DNA of 64,000 nt from Herbihabitans rhizosphaerae (lineage in GTDB: Bacteria; Actinomycetota; Actinomycetes; Mycobacteriales; Pseudonocardiaceae), in the NCBI RefSeq assembly GCF_004216555.1, contig NZ_SGWQ01000003.1, forward strand, positions 668,146-732,145, written 5' to 3'. Positions 1-7,276 of this stretch are shown here, piece after piece; position 1 is the first letter of the stretch; each line of letters starts with the position of its first letter. The position numbers and the translations under genes are program-made. The notes under the pieces were generated by a model that was given only the letters and a program-made list of their open reading frames with translations, made no database searches and was not told where the DNA came from.

Positions 1-718
1 ATTCTCCGACAAGCCAACGGAAACCGGCTGGAACCTCACCCGGATCGCGCGCGCGTGGACGGAGTTGATGCGGCGCCTCGGATACGGCCGGTACCTCGCG
101 CAGGGCGGCGACTGGGGCGCCGGCATCACCCAGCGCATGGCCGAGATGGGCGCGCCCGGCCTCACCGCGATCCACCTCAACATGGCGTTCATCTCCGAGC
201 CGCCGCTGCAGGGCCCGCCGACGCCGGAGGAGCAGGCGGCGCTGGATCGCTTCAAGTGGTTCGCCGAGGAGGGATCCGGCTACTTCGAGCAGCAGCGCAC
301 CCGGCCGCAGACCGTCGGCTACGCGCTGGTCGACTCGCCGCTCGGCCAGGCGTCGTGGATCTTCGAGAAGTTCGTGGACTGGACCGACAGCGGCGGGCGC
401 CCGGAGGACGAGTTCGGCTACGACAAGATCCTCGACGACATCACGCTGTACTGGCTGACCGGTACCGGTGCGTCGTCGGCTCGTATTTACTGGGAGGCGA
501 TGCGCGACCCCACGCAGCCGTCCGAGGTCACGGTGCCGGTCGGGTACACCACCTTCCCCAAGGAGCTCGTGCCGATGCCGAAGGTGTGGGCGGAGCGCGT
601 CTTCAAGGACAAGCTCGTGTACTTCAACAAGGTGGCGCGCGGCGGGCACTTCGCCGCGTTCGAGCAGCCGGCCATCTTCACCTCCGAACTGCGCGCGTTC
701 GCCCGAGCCCTGCGCTGA
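1..718 (+). CDS. Epoxide hydrolase, alpha/beta hydrolase fold (5' end outside window)
   Basis: The window opens inside this gene. The frame is open from base 2 and ends at TGA 716-718, leaving about the last 238 residues. The fragment contains GYGRYLAQGGDWGA; the Asp of GGDWG sits where epoxide hydrolases of the alpha/beta fold carry the nucleophile. Near the C-terminus GGHFAAFEQP supplies the expected catalytic His. Family members hydrolyse epoxides to vicinal diols in the cytoplasm; the substrate cannot be read from sequence. The N-terminal EHN-type region typical of this subfamily would lie to the left of the window. An imperfect inverted repeat (GTTGA..CAAGG with CCTTGTCAAC, about 723-762) follows the stop and could be a weak terminator. 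Confidence 0.85.
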   Translation, partial: FSDKPTETGWNLTRIARAWTELMRRLGYGRYLAQGGDWGAGITQRMAEMGAPGLTAIHLNMAFISEPPLQGPPTPEEQAALDRFKWFAEEGSGYFEQQRTRPQTVGYALVDSPLGQASWIFEKFVDWTDSGGRPEDEFGYDKILDDITLYWLTGTGASSARIYWEAMRDPTQPSEVTVPVGYTTFPKELVPMPKVWAERVFKDKLVYFNKVARGGHFAAFEQPAIFTSELRAFARALR

Positions 719-797
719 ACCCGTTGACACACAAGGAGATTCAACGCTGACACCTTGTCAACCGCACCCAAGGGGAACGTGACGCGACTCAGCCACG

Positions 798-1310
798 GTG
801 ACGACGCAACCGCCGCTGACCGCGAAAGGCACCCAATACTGGGGAATCGCGGGGAGGCGGACAAGTCTCGCCGCGCTGCCGCACACCAGCGCGGTGGCGT
901 TCCAGGTGATCAAGTACCTGGGCGTGGCTTATCTGCTGTACATGGCATGGGCGACCTGGCGGGACAAGGGCGCGCTCACCGTCGAGCAGGACAAGCAGCC
1001 GCTGCTGGTGCGCAAGGTGATCATGTCCGGCGTGCTGGTGAACCTGCTGAACCCGAAGCTGACGCTGTTCTTCTTCGCGTTCCTGCCGCAGTTCGTGCCG
1101 GCTGGCCAGTCCGGCGCGGTGCCGCACATGGTCGGCCTGAGCGCGGTGTTCATGGCGCTCACGTTCGTCGTGTTCGTCGGCTACGGCACGTTCGCCGCGC
1201 TGATCCGCGACCGGGTGATCTCCCGGCCGGCCGTACTCACCTGGATGCGCCGCACGTTCGCCGGCGCGTTCGCCGCGATGGGAGCCAAGCTCGCCTTCAC
1301 GAACCAGTAG
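798..1310 (+). pseudogene. LysE-family exporter remnant, N-terminally truncated
   Basis: From TVKYLG-like text onward the protein matches the LysE/RhtB amino-acid exporter family: VIKYLGVAYLLYMAW, then VNLLNPKLTLFFFAFLPQFV, the family's conserved NPK segment, then further membrane helices to a normal C-terminus. The family is usually about 205-210 residues and starts with a hydrophobic helix holding a TPGP-type motif. Here the only start available is GTG 798, giving 170 residues. The first 40 residues are polar (TTQPPLTAKGTQYWG) and lack helix 1 and TPGP. GIAGRR, which normally precedes helix 2, runs almost straight into TSLAALPHTSAVAF, so helix 2 also appears deleted. I read it as a decayed gene; a short functional variant is less likely. 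Confidence 0.7.
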
Positions 1311-1416
1311 CACCCCAGTGGCGCCGCCTGAGAACCTCGGCGAACTCCACGATGTCCACGCTATCGGGATACGCCTGGCCGGTCCCCGGGCCGATGGGAT
1401 GTGTCAGGATCGCGGC

Positions 1417-2268
1417 ATGTCATCGTCGACAGCACGCCCCGGTGGACACGGCACGGTGATCACGGTCGCGCCGACCGGTGCCGAGCACGCCAAGTCCGAC
1501 GTGCCCAACCTGCCCGTCACGATCGAGGAGCTCGTCTCCACCGCACAGGACTGCGAGCGCGTCGGCGCGTCGATGATCCACGTGCACATCCGAGACGAGG
1601 ACGCCAAGCCCTCGCTCGATCCGCAGCGGCTCAAGGACACCGTGGCCGCGCTGCGCGAGCAGACCAACCTGATCGTCCAGCTCTCCACCGGCGGCGCGGT
1701 CACCGATCCGGAGGAGCACCGGCTGCGCGTGCTCGACGCGATGCCGGACTCCGCCTCCTGCACGATGGGCACCGTCAACTTCGGCAACGACGTGTTCATG
1801 AACCGCTGGGAGTTCATCGTCGAGCTGCACAAGGGCATGCGGGAGCGCGAGATCGTCCCCGAGTACGAGATCTTCGACCTTGGCCACCTCGCCGCGCTGC
1901 GCCGGCTGCTCGACGAGCACGGCCTGCCCGCGGGCGGCCACGTGCACCTCGACCTGGTGATGGGCGTGCCGGGTGGCATGCCGGGCGACACCGAGACCGT
2001 GGTCGCGGCGCTGCGCATGATCCCCGAGGGCGCCACGTTCTCCGCCACCGGCGTCGGCCGCTCCACGCTGCCGGTGATGTTCGCCGCGCTGTCCGCCGGC
2101 GGTCACGTACGGGTGGGCATGGAGGACACGATCTCCTACGCTCGCGGCGAGCGGGTGAAGGACAACGCGCAGCTCGTCGCCAGGGCGGCCGGGATCGCGC
2201 GGATCGCCCAGCGCCCGCCGCTGCCGGTCGACGAGGTCCGGGAGTTGCTCGGCGTGCGTGCCGGCTGA
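1417..2268 (+). CDS. BKACE-family beta-keto acid cleavage enzyme (3-keto-5-aminohexanoate cleavage-like)
   Basis: A 283-residue protein of the BKACE (DUF849) family: zinc-dependent enzymes that condense a beta-keto acid with acetyl-CoA, yielding acetoacetate and a new CoA ester. The first member known acts in lysine fermentation; family members differ in substrate, so the substrate here is open. Visible hallmarks are VITVAPTGAEHAK near the N-terminus, the metal-binding HVHIRD, a second histidine pair in GGHVHLDLVMGVPGG, and GMEDTISYARGERVKDNAQLV near the end. The ATG at 1417 is chosen because AGGA lies seven bases upstream (1406-1409); in-frame codons further upstream encode unrelated text. 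Full family length, no sign of damage. Confidence 0.88.
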   Translation: MSSSTARPGGHGTVITVAPTGAEHAKSDVPNLPVTIEELVSTAQDCERVGASMIHVHIRDEDAKPSLDPQRLKDTVAALREQTNLIVQLSTGGAVTDPEEHRLRVLDAMPDSASCTMGTVNFGNDVFMNRWEFIVELHKGMREREIVPEYEIFDLGHLAALRRLLDEHGLPAGGHVHLDLVMGVPGGMPGDTETVVAALRMIPEGATFSATGVGRSTLPVMFAALSAGGHVRVGMEDTISYARGERVKDNAQLVARAAGIARIAQRPPLPVDEVRELLGVRAG

Positions 2269-2314
2269 GCCAAACAAGGTGGCATCACGCCGCCCTTTAC
2301 CGGAGGATGGCCTC

Positions 2315-2878
2315 GTGATCGAAGTGCGTCCAGGGGGACGTCGGCGGATCGACCGGGTGCTCGACCCGGAGTACGTCACCGACCTCGCCTCGCTCGACCT
2401 CACCGAGGTGCGGGCCCGCCGTGACGACGCGGCGCAGGAGGAGACCGACCTGTCCTACCTGCGCCGGCTGCTGCACGGGCGGATCGACATCGTGCTCGCC
2501 GAGCAGAAGCGGCGCGCCACCGGGGACACCTCGTCGGTGCTGGAGCATCTCGCCACGATCCTGGCCGACAACGCGGTCGGGCCGGCCATGGGATCGGGCC
2601 GCCACCAGACGCTCGAGCCGTCCCGCGCCGAGGCGCACCGGCGGCACGTGGAGGCGCTGGTGTCCGACGCCGACCTGTCCGACGTGTCGAACCTGGCCGA
2701 CGACAAGCTCGACCTCGCGCTGCGCACGTACCGCGAGGAGGAGGGGTCGGTGTCCACGCGCCGGCGTGAGGTGCAGGTCGTGATGGACCGGCTCAACGAG
2801 GAGATCGGCAGCCGGTACCGCGCCGGCAGCGCCTCGGTGGACGAGCTGCTGGCCGCCGAACGCGGCGACGACGCCTGA
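2315..2878 (+). CDS. rsiG: RsiG, c-di-GMP-dependent anti-sigma factor for WhiG-type sigma
   Basis: A 187-residue, mostly helical protein. Known RsiG binds cyclic di-GMP through two E-x3-S-x2-R-x3-Q-x3-D motifs on antiparallel helices and then sequesters the sporulation sigma factor WhiG. Both motifs are visible here. The first is E43-S47-R50-H54-D58 (His in place of Gln), and the second is E143-S147-R150-Q154-D158, a perfect match. The GTG start at 2315 is preceded by GGAGGA (2302-2307) at seven bases; the in-frame GTG at 2258 overlaps the preceding gene and lacks such a site. The nucleotide may be set partly by the GGDEF-EAL protein at 16876-19008, though that link is inference. WhiG itself is not in the window. 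Confidence 0.85.
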   Translation: MIEVRPGGRRRIDRVLDPEYVTDLASLDLTEVRARRDDAAQEETDLSYLRRLLHGRIDIVLAEQKRRATGDTSSVLEHLATILADNAVGPAMGSGRHQTLEPSRAEAHRRHVEALVSDADLSDVSNLADDKLDLALRTYREEEGSVSTRRREVQVVMDRLNEEIGSRYRAGSASVDELLAAERGDDA

Positions 2879-3066
2879 CCGCGAGGCTATTTTCTTTCCC
2901 GTCCTCGCAGGGTGACCCACCGGGCGCGTCCAGGTGGATGAGCTGAGCTACATCGGGTCGTGTGATGGGAGCGACTCGTATTGGGCATACTCGAGCGGGC
3001 GCCAACGCCGTAGATCGCCGCCTGGGCGTGCCCTAAGCAACCACCCACGCAACTTGGAAAAGGCCC

Positions 3067-3960
3067 CTAGTTGAAGCGTTCGCGCAGGGCCAGCTCGCCC
3101 CAGAAGTCGCGGAGGCGCTCGAACCGCTCGGCGACCTCTTCGGCGTCGCCGTTCTCCAGCGCGTCCACGATCGCGTTGACGTCCTGCGCCGAGGTGTCAC
3201 CGACCAGCTCGTCGTCGTCGAGCAACTGGACCAGCCCGCCGTAGTCCAGCTCCACCGCCGACGCCTCGTCGAAGTTCGCGAGCCACCGGTCAGTGTCGGC
3301 CAGGATCTTGGTCGGCCCCTCGTCGCCGAACGTGTCGACGGCGAGCGCGTGTGCCCGGTCGATCCGCTTGCGCGCGTCGACAATGGCGATCCGCCAGCAG
3401 CACGTCCGCGCGGGATCGTCCCGGGTCGCCACCACGACGTGCCGGCGGTCCGGGTCCACCATCGAGAACCAGGGCAGCGGCACCGTCCAGGTCATCGAGA
3501 CCACGTGCACCGCGCTTTTCGACTGCCCGGACAGCACCTCGGTCGCGCGCTTGCGGATCGTCGCCACCGAGGCCGGCAGCGCGGCCTCGCGCAGCGTGGG
3601 CGTGGCGGTGGACAGGAACCCGACGAGTGCCGCGGCCGAGCGGGTGCGCACGTCCAGCGGGCACACCAGCGGCCCCGGCCCTACGGTCGTGCCCTCCTCG
3701 ACCGGTACCACGGCCGGGTCGAGCACGAGGACGTCGTTCGGCGTGGGCGGGAGCGCGCGGCCGTCCGGAAGCTCGCCAGGGAACAGTGAAGCCGGCAGAG
3801 AGAACTGTGACTTGAGCCACATTTCCTGTTCGCGACTACCGGCAACCGTTCGGTCGATCGGACCCGCGTCGACCACTGCTTGGAGCCGGTCCCGCCACGG
3901 AGCGTCGAAAGAAGACAGCGGTTCGTACACCCTGAGGTAGGCGACGAACGGACGAGGCAC
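3067..3960 (-). CDS. Conserved actinobacterial protein of unknown function (DUF8083-like)
   Basis: A 297-residue protein starting at GTG 3960 with MPRPFVAYLRVYEPLSSF, the N-terminal signature of a conserved actinobacterial family of unknown role that I recall as DUF8083. No signal peptide, membrane segment or catalytic motif is evident. The middle holds a conserved block around VSMTWTVPLPWFSMVDPDRR and a tryptophan/cysteine pair in RTCCWRIAIVDARKRI. The C-terminal 90 residues are acidic and helical. It stands alone, divergent from the DUF3073 gene and convergent with rsiG. The family name is from memory and should be treated as moderate confidence; no function is proposed. Confidence 0.7.
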   Translation of the reverse strand: MPRPFVAYLRVYEPLSSFDAPWRDRLQAVVDAGPIDRTVAGSREQEMWLKSQFSLPASLFPGELPDGRALPPTPNDVLVLDPAVVPVEEGTTVGPGPLVCPLDVRTRSAAALVGFLSTATPTLREAALPASVATIRKRATEVLSGQSKSAVHVVSMTWTVPLPWFSMVDPDRRHVVVATRDDPARTCCWRIAIVDARKRIDRAHALAVDTFGDEGPTKILADTDRWLANFDEASAVELDYGGLVQLLDDDELVGDTSAQDVNAIVDALENGDAEEVAERFERLRDFWGELALRERFN

Positions 3961-4164
3961 CTCGGCATCGTGTCACGACCGCCGGCGCGCCTCGCGCCTG
4001 ACCCACCGGCCGGCGGATCTCGACGTAATGTCGGGCTCCGCACACCGTGCCGCGTCGCATGGAACCGGGTCGGCACGGTACGGTAGTTAGCAGGAATCAG
4101 TTGTCGAGATGAGCGGGGCCGCCGATCCCCCGGCCGCCCCGTCCTTGTGCGAGGGGGTCGAGCC

Positions 4165-4350
4165 ATGGGGCGCGGCCGAGCTAAGGCCAAGCAAACGAAG
4201 GTGGCCAGGGAGCTCAAGTACAGCACTCCCAATACAGACTTCGATGCCTTGCAGCGCGAGCTGTCAGGGTCGGAGTCCCGTGGCGATGGCCACGACGGTG
4301 ACCGTTCCGACGACACGGCCGACGAGTACGAGGACTACGACCGGCGCTGA
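4165..4350 (+). CDS. DUF3073 small basic/acidic protein
   Basis: A 61-residue protein beginning MGRGRAKAKQTKVARELKY, the invariant start of the actinobacterial DUF3073 family. It has a strongly basic N-terminus, a short conserved core (KYSTPNTDFDALQREL) and an acidic tail ending DDTADEYEDYDRR. Function unknown. The ATG at 4165 has GAGGGGG (4151-4157) upstream, which decides the start over a GTG 18 bases earlier. It is transcribed divergently from the DUF8083-like gene and ends 13 bases from the convergent arfB. Confidence 0.88.
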   Translation: MGRGRAKAKQTKVARELKYSTPNTDFDALQRELSGSESRGDGHDGDRSDDTADEYEDYDRR

Positions 4351-4363
4351 GCGCCCGTCCCCC

Positions 4364-4789
4364 TCACTCGTCGAACCCGGCGCGCCGCGCCCGCTTGGTG
4401 TCACCCCGCCGACGCTTGTCGGTCAGGCGACGCTCCCGAGCACCTCTGCTCGGTTTCGTCTGCCTGCGCTCACGTGGCGGCGGGGCGGCTGCTTCTCTGA
4501 GCGCAGCGGCGAGCCGTTGCCGTGCGGCGTTGCGGTTGGCGAGCTGGGCGCGGTGCTCGCTGGCGGCGATCGTGATGATCCCGTCGGTGAGCCTGCGCGC
4601 CAGTCGAGCCAGCATGCGGTCACGCAGGTGCGCCGGCACCGACGGCGAGTTCGCTATGTCGAAGGACAGCTCCACCCGCGAGTCGGCGGTGTTCACGCCC
4701 TGCCCACCAGGGCCGGACGAGCGGGAGAAGCGCTCGGTCAGCTCGCCGGCCGGGATCACCAGCGCGCGGGTCACCACGAGGTCGTCCAC
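4364..4789 (-). CDS. arfB: Peptidyl-tRNA hydrolase ArfB/YaeJ-type ribosome rescue factor
   Basis: About 141 residues. The N-terminal domain carries the class-I release-factor GGQ motif in SRSSGPGGQGVNTADSRVEL; in ArfB it hydrolyses peptidyl-tRNA on ribosomes stalled without a stop codon. The C-terminus is the characteristic basic tail (RRQTKPSRGARERRLTDKRRRGDTKRARRAG) that enters the empty mRNA channel. This length and tail separate it from true release factors. Start is uncertain: GTG 4789 gives VDDLVVTRALVIPAGEL, but GTGs at 4777 and 4774 are possible and no ideal ribosome site is visible. The gene lies 17 bases after the stop of the membrane protein at 4807-5517 and may be co-transcribed with it. 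Confidence 0.9.
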   Translation of the reverse strand: MDDLVVTRALVIPAGELTERFSRSSGPGGQGVNTADSRVELSFDIANSPSVPAHLRDRMLARLARRLTDGIITIAASEHRAQLANRNAARQRLAAALREAAAPPPRERRQTKPSRGARERRLTDKRRRGDTKRARRAGFDE

Positions 4790-4806
4790 GACTCCAGGGT
4801 GCCCGG

Positions 4807-5517
4807 TCAGCGCAGGGCAAGTCCCGGCAGGGTGACGAGTTCGACGAGCGCGTCCACGGTGACCGCCGGCGAGGTGCGCTCGGCCAGCGCGGCGACCCAG
4901 GTGCCGTCCGGGCGGACCGTGCGCGCGCTGACCGACCCCGGCCCGGCGATTCCCACGTACACGGTCAACCCGTCCCGCACGCGGGTGTCGCACACCGCGT
5001 CCGGGGACGGCATCAGGCACGAGGACGGTGGTTGCCCGCCGGGCTGATAGATCGAGATGTTCACCCGTCCACCGCCGGCCGGCACCTCGACGGCGGCCGT
5101 GTAGCCGAAGTTGTACGGCTGGAACACCAGGTCCTGGTTGATCGTGCCGGGCAGCAGGGCCGCACCGGTGATCGTCTTGGTCAGCTGTGTGGCGCGGGAC
5201 GGATGCGGCACGTACCGCGGGTCGGCCGTCGTGGACGGTGGTAGTGGCAGCGACGGCCCCGGCGGCGCGCTGTCCACAGTGGACGGCGGCAGGGTCGGCT
5301 GGGCGGCCTGCGTCGGGTCCGGGCCGCCACTGCCGTCCCCGGTCAGCGCCGCCGCGCCGAGCGCCACCGCCATCACCGCGGCGGCCACCCCGCCACCCGC
5401 GGCGATCCGCCGCCCGCGCAACCGGCCTCGGCCGGCACGCAGCACGTCGTCGGTGGTCAGCTCGGGCGGCGGCTCCCCGTCCAGCGCCCGCGCCAGCAGC
5501 GACGTCACCTCGTTCAC
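4807..5517 (-). CDS. Single-pass membrane protein paired with SigE-type sigma factor (putative anti-sigma)
   Basis: A 236-residue protein starting at GTG 5517, whose last bases overlap the sigma factor's TGA (GTGA overlap), so the two are translationally coupled. Layout: a cytoplasmic N-terminus of about 45 residues (NEVTSLLARALDGEPPPELTTDDVLRAGRGRLRGRR), one transmembrane helix (AAGGGVAAAVMAVALGAAALTG), a Pro/Thr/Ser-rich linker and an extracytoplasmic domain of about 150 residues containing two cysteines (SSCLMPSPDAVCDTRV). No zinc-anti-sigma motif is present. The arrangement is that of an anti-sigma or sensor partner; that role is inferred from coupling and topology only. The linker DNA contains the palindrome GTCCACAGTGGAC (5272-5284). 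Confidence 0.7.
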   Translation of the reverse strand: MNEVTSLLARALDGEPPPELTTDDVLRAGRGRLRGRRIAAGGGVAAAVMAVALGAAALTGDGSGGPDPTQAAQPTLPPSTVDSAPPGPSLPLPPSTTADPRYVPHPSRATQLTKTITGAALLPGTINQDLVFQPYNFGYTAAVEVPAGGGRVNISIYQPGGQPPSSCLMPSPDAVCDTRVRDGLTVYVGIAGPGSVSARTVRPDGTWVAALAERTSPAVTVDALVELVTLPGLALR

Positions 5518-6020
5518 GACTGCCCCTCCAGTACGGTCCGGCCGGCCGCGAGCAACTCCCGCAGCGCGGCCAGACCCTTCGCCGCCTGGCTCTTCACTGT
5601 CCCCTCGGTCCGCCCGAGCACCCTGGCCGTCTCGGTGATCGACAGGTCCTCCCAATATCGGAGCACCACGACCGCCCGCTGACCGGCCGGGAGCTGCCCG
5701 AGCGCCCGCCGCACGTCCACGGCGTCCTCCACACCGGACGGCGGCACGCTCAGCTCGGGCGGTTCCGACGTCGTGCTCTCCCTGCGGCGAAAGGCCTTCC
5801 GCGACTCGTCGATCGAGGTCCGCACCAGCACCGTGCGCGCGTACGCGTCGATGCCGGCGCTGGCCCGCAGCCGAGGCCACACCACGTAAAGCTTGCTGAG
5901 CGCGGTCTGCACCAGGTCCTCCGCCCGGTGCCAGTCCCCGCACAGCAGGTACGCGGTTCTGCGCATGACGGGCAGGCGTGTGTCGACGTATTCGGCGAAC
6001 TCGCCGTCCCGACCACTCAC
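5514..6020 (-). CDS. SigE-family ECF RNA polymerase sigma factor
   Basis: A 168-residue group IV sigma factor of the actinobacterial SigE subfamily. Region 2 is recognised by RRTAYLLCGDWHRAEDLVQTALSKLYVVWPRL and region 4 by LPAGQRAVVVLRYWEDLSITETARVLGRTEGTVKSQAAKGLAALR, the helix-turn-helix that reads the -35 element. Start GTG 6020 with a GGAAGGACGGGACGG stretch just upstream. Coupled to the membrane protein downstream by a four-base overlap. It is closely related to the sigma factors at 54019, 55423 and 57439 but lies 48 kb away from them. Its target promoters are unknown; ECF factors often drive their own operon, so the 6021-6100 region would be the place to look. Confidence 0.88.
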   Translation of the reverse strand: MSGRDGEFAEYVDTRLPVMRRTAYLLCGDWHRAEDLVQTALSKLYVVWPRLRASAGIDAYARTVLVRTSIDESRKAFRRRESTTSEPPELSVPPSGVEDAVDVRRALGQLPAGQRAVVVLRYWEDLSITETARVLGRTEGTVKSQAAKGLAALRELLAAGRTVLEGQS

Positions 6021-6100
6021 CCGTCCCGTCCTTCCCGCGTCACCGAGTTAAACGGAACCAGCGCACCGAAAGGTTGCCCGCCCCACCAAGCCACCCCGAC

Positions 6101-6160
6101 GTTTGCCGTACTTGGCGACGCTCCTGACCGGGGTTTGCTGGTCTTGAAGACCTACAAACG
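6101..6160. repeat. Dispersed intergenic hairpin repeat, family A (copy 1)
   Basis: A 60-base block just downstream of the purM stop. It matches the block at about 46060-46117: both begin TTTGCCGT, continue through GACGC and end in a hairpin. The hairpin here is 6133-6159: GTTTG and CAAAC arms enclosing the palindrome GGTCTTGAAGACC. Likely a terminator-like element behind purM (minus strand). Confidence 0.75.
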
Positions 6161-6163
6161 GGG

Positions 6164-7243
6164 TCAGAACCGCAGGTAGTCGCCGGACAGGTGGGCGCGG
6201 GCGCTGTCGGTGTCCTCGGCCGGGCTCACCTCACCGGCCACCCAGGCCGGCACGTGCCGGGCGGTGAGCACGGCCAGCGCCCGGTCGACGTCCTCGGGCG
6301 CGACCACGGCGATCATGCCGACGCCCATGTTGAACGTGCGCTCCATCTCCTCGCGCTCGACCCGCCCGCGCTGCGCGATCAGCGCGAACACCGGCGCCGG
6401 CGTCCACGTGTCGCGGTTGACCTTCGCGGCCAGCCCGCGCGGGATCACCCTGGCCAGATTGTCGGCCAGCCCGCCGCCGGTGATGTGCGCGAACGTGCGC
6501 ACCTCGGCCTCGGCGGCCAGCGCGAGACAGTCCTTGGCGTAGATCCGGGTCGGCACCAGCAGCTCCTCGCCGAGCGTGTGGCCGAACTCCTCCACCTGCC
6601 CGGACAGCGGCATCCGCGCGATGTCCAGCAGCACGTGCCGGGCCAGCGAGTACCCGTTGGAGTGCAGGCCGGAGGAGCCCATGGCGATCAGCACGTCACC
6701 GGGGCGCACCCGGTCCGGCCCGAGCAGCTTGTCCGCCTCGACCACGCCGACGCCGGTCGCGGACACGTCGTAGACGCCGTCGGTCATCAGCCCTGGGTGC
6801 TCGGCCGTCTCGCCGCCGAGCAGCGCGCACCCGGCCTGCTGGCAACCGTCGGCGATGCCCTTGACCAGCGCGGCGATCTTCTCCGGCACGACCTTGCCGA
6901 CCGCGATGTAGTCCTGCAGGAACAGTGGCTCGGCGCCGCACACCACCAGGTCGTCGACCACCATCGCGACCAGGTCGAGGCCGATCGTGTCGTGCACGTC
7001 CAGCGCCTGCGCCACGGCGATCTTGGTGCCGACGCCGTCGGTGGAGGAGGCGAGCACCGGCTCCTTCCACCGGTCCAGCCGCAGCTTGAACAGGCCGGCG
7101 AACCCGCCGATCCCGCCGAGCACCTCGGGCCGCGACGCCTTGTCCGCGTACGGCTTGAGCAGCTCTACGGCCTCCTCGCCGGCCGCGATGTCCACCCCCG
7201 CCCCGGCGTAGGTGGCCTTCGACGCGTCGATTGGCGTGCTCAC
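6164..7243 (-). CDS. purM: Phosphoribosylformylglycinamidine cyclo-ligase (AIR synthetase)
   Basis: A 359-residue enzyme converting FGAM and ATP to 5-aminoimidazole ribonucleotide, step five of purine synthesis. Hallmarks: TYAGAGVDIAAGEEAVELLKP at the N-terminus, the nucleotide-binding ASSTDGVGTKIAVAQ, HDTIGLDLVAMVVDDLVVCGAEPLFLQDYIA, GGETAEHPG, and GSSGLHSNGYSLARHV. Length is normal. Start is GTG 7243. It lies 33 bases behind purF on the same strand, so purF-purM form one operon. A family A hairpin repeat follows the stop. Confidence 0.97.
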   Translation of the reverse strand: MSTPIDASKATYAGAGVDIAAGEEAVELLKPYADKASRPEVLGGIGGFAGLFKLRLDRWKEPVLASSTDGVGTKIAVAQALDVHDTIGLDLVAMVVDDLVVCGAEPLFLQDYIAVGKVVPEKIAALVKGIADGCQQAGCALLGGETAEHPGLMTDGVYDVSATGVGVVEADKLLGPDRVRPGDVLIAMGSSGLHSNGYSLARHVLLDIARMPLSGQVEEFGHTLGEELLVPTRIYAKDCLALAAEAEVRTFAHITGGGLADNLARVIPRGLAAKVNRDTWTPAPVFALIAQRGRVEREEMERTFNMGVGMIAVVAPEDVDRALAVLTARHVPAWVAGEVSPAEDTDSARAHLSGDYLRF

Positions 7244-7276
7244 GTGTGGATCTCCGTCACGGATGGGGAGTCATGG

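Noticed and set aside
2926-2962. tRNA-like stretch on the minus strand (GATGTAGCTCAGCTCATCC)
   Set aside because: The first 20 bases resemble a tRNA 5' end, but no matching D-stem closure, anticodon arm or GTTCGA-type T-loop follows within 80 bases. At most a chance match or a fragment.
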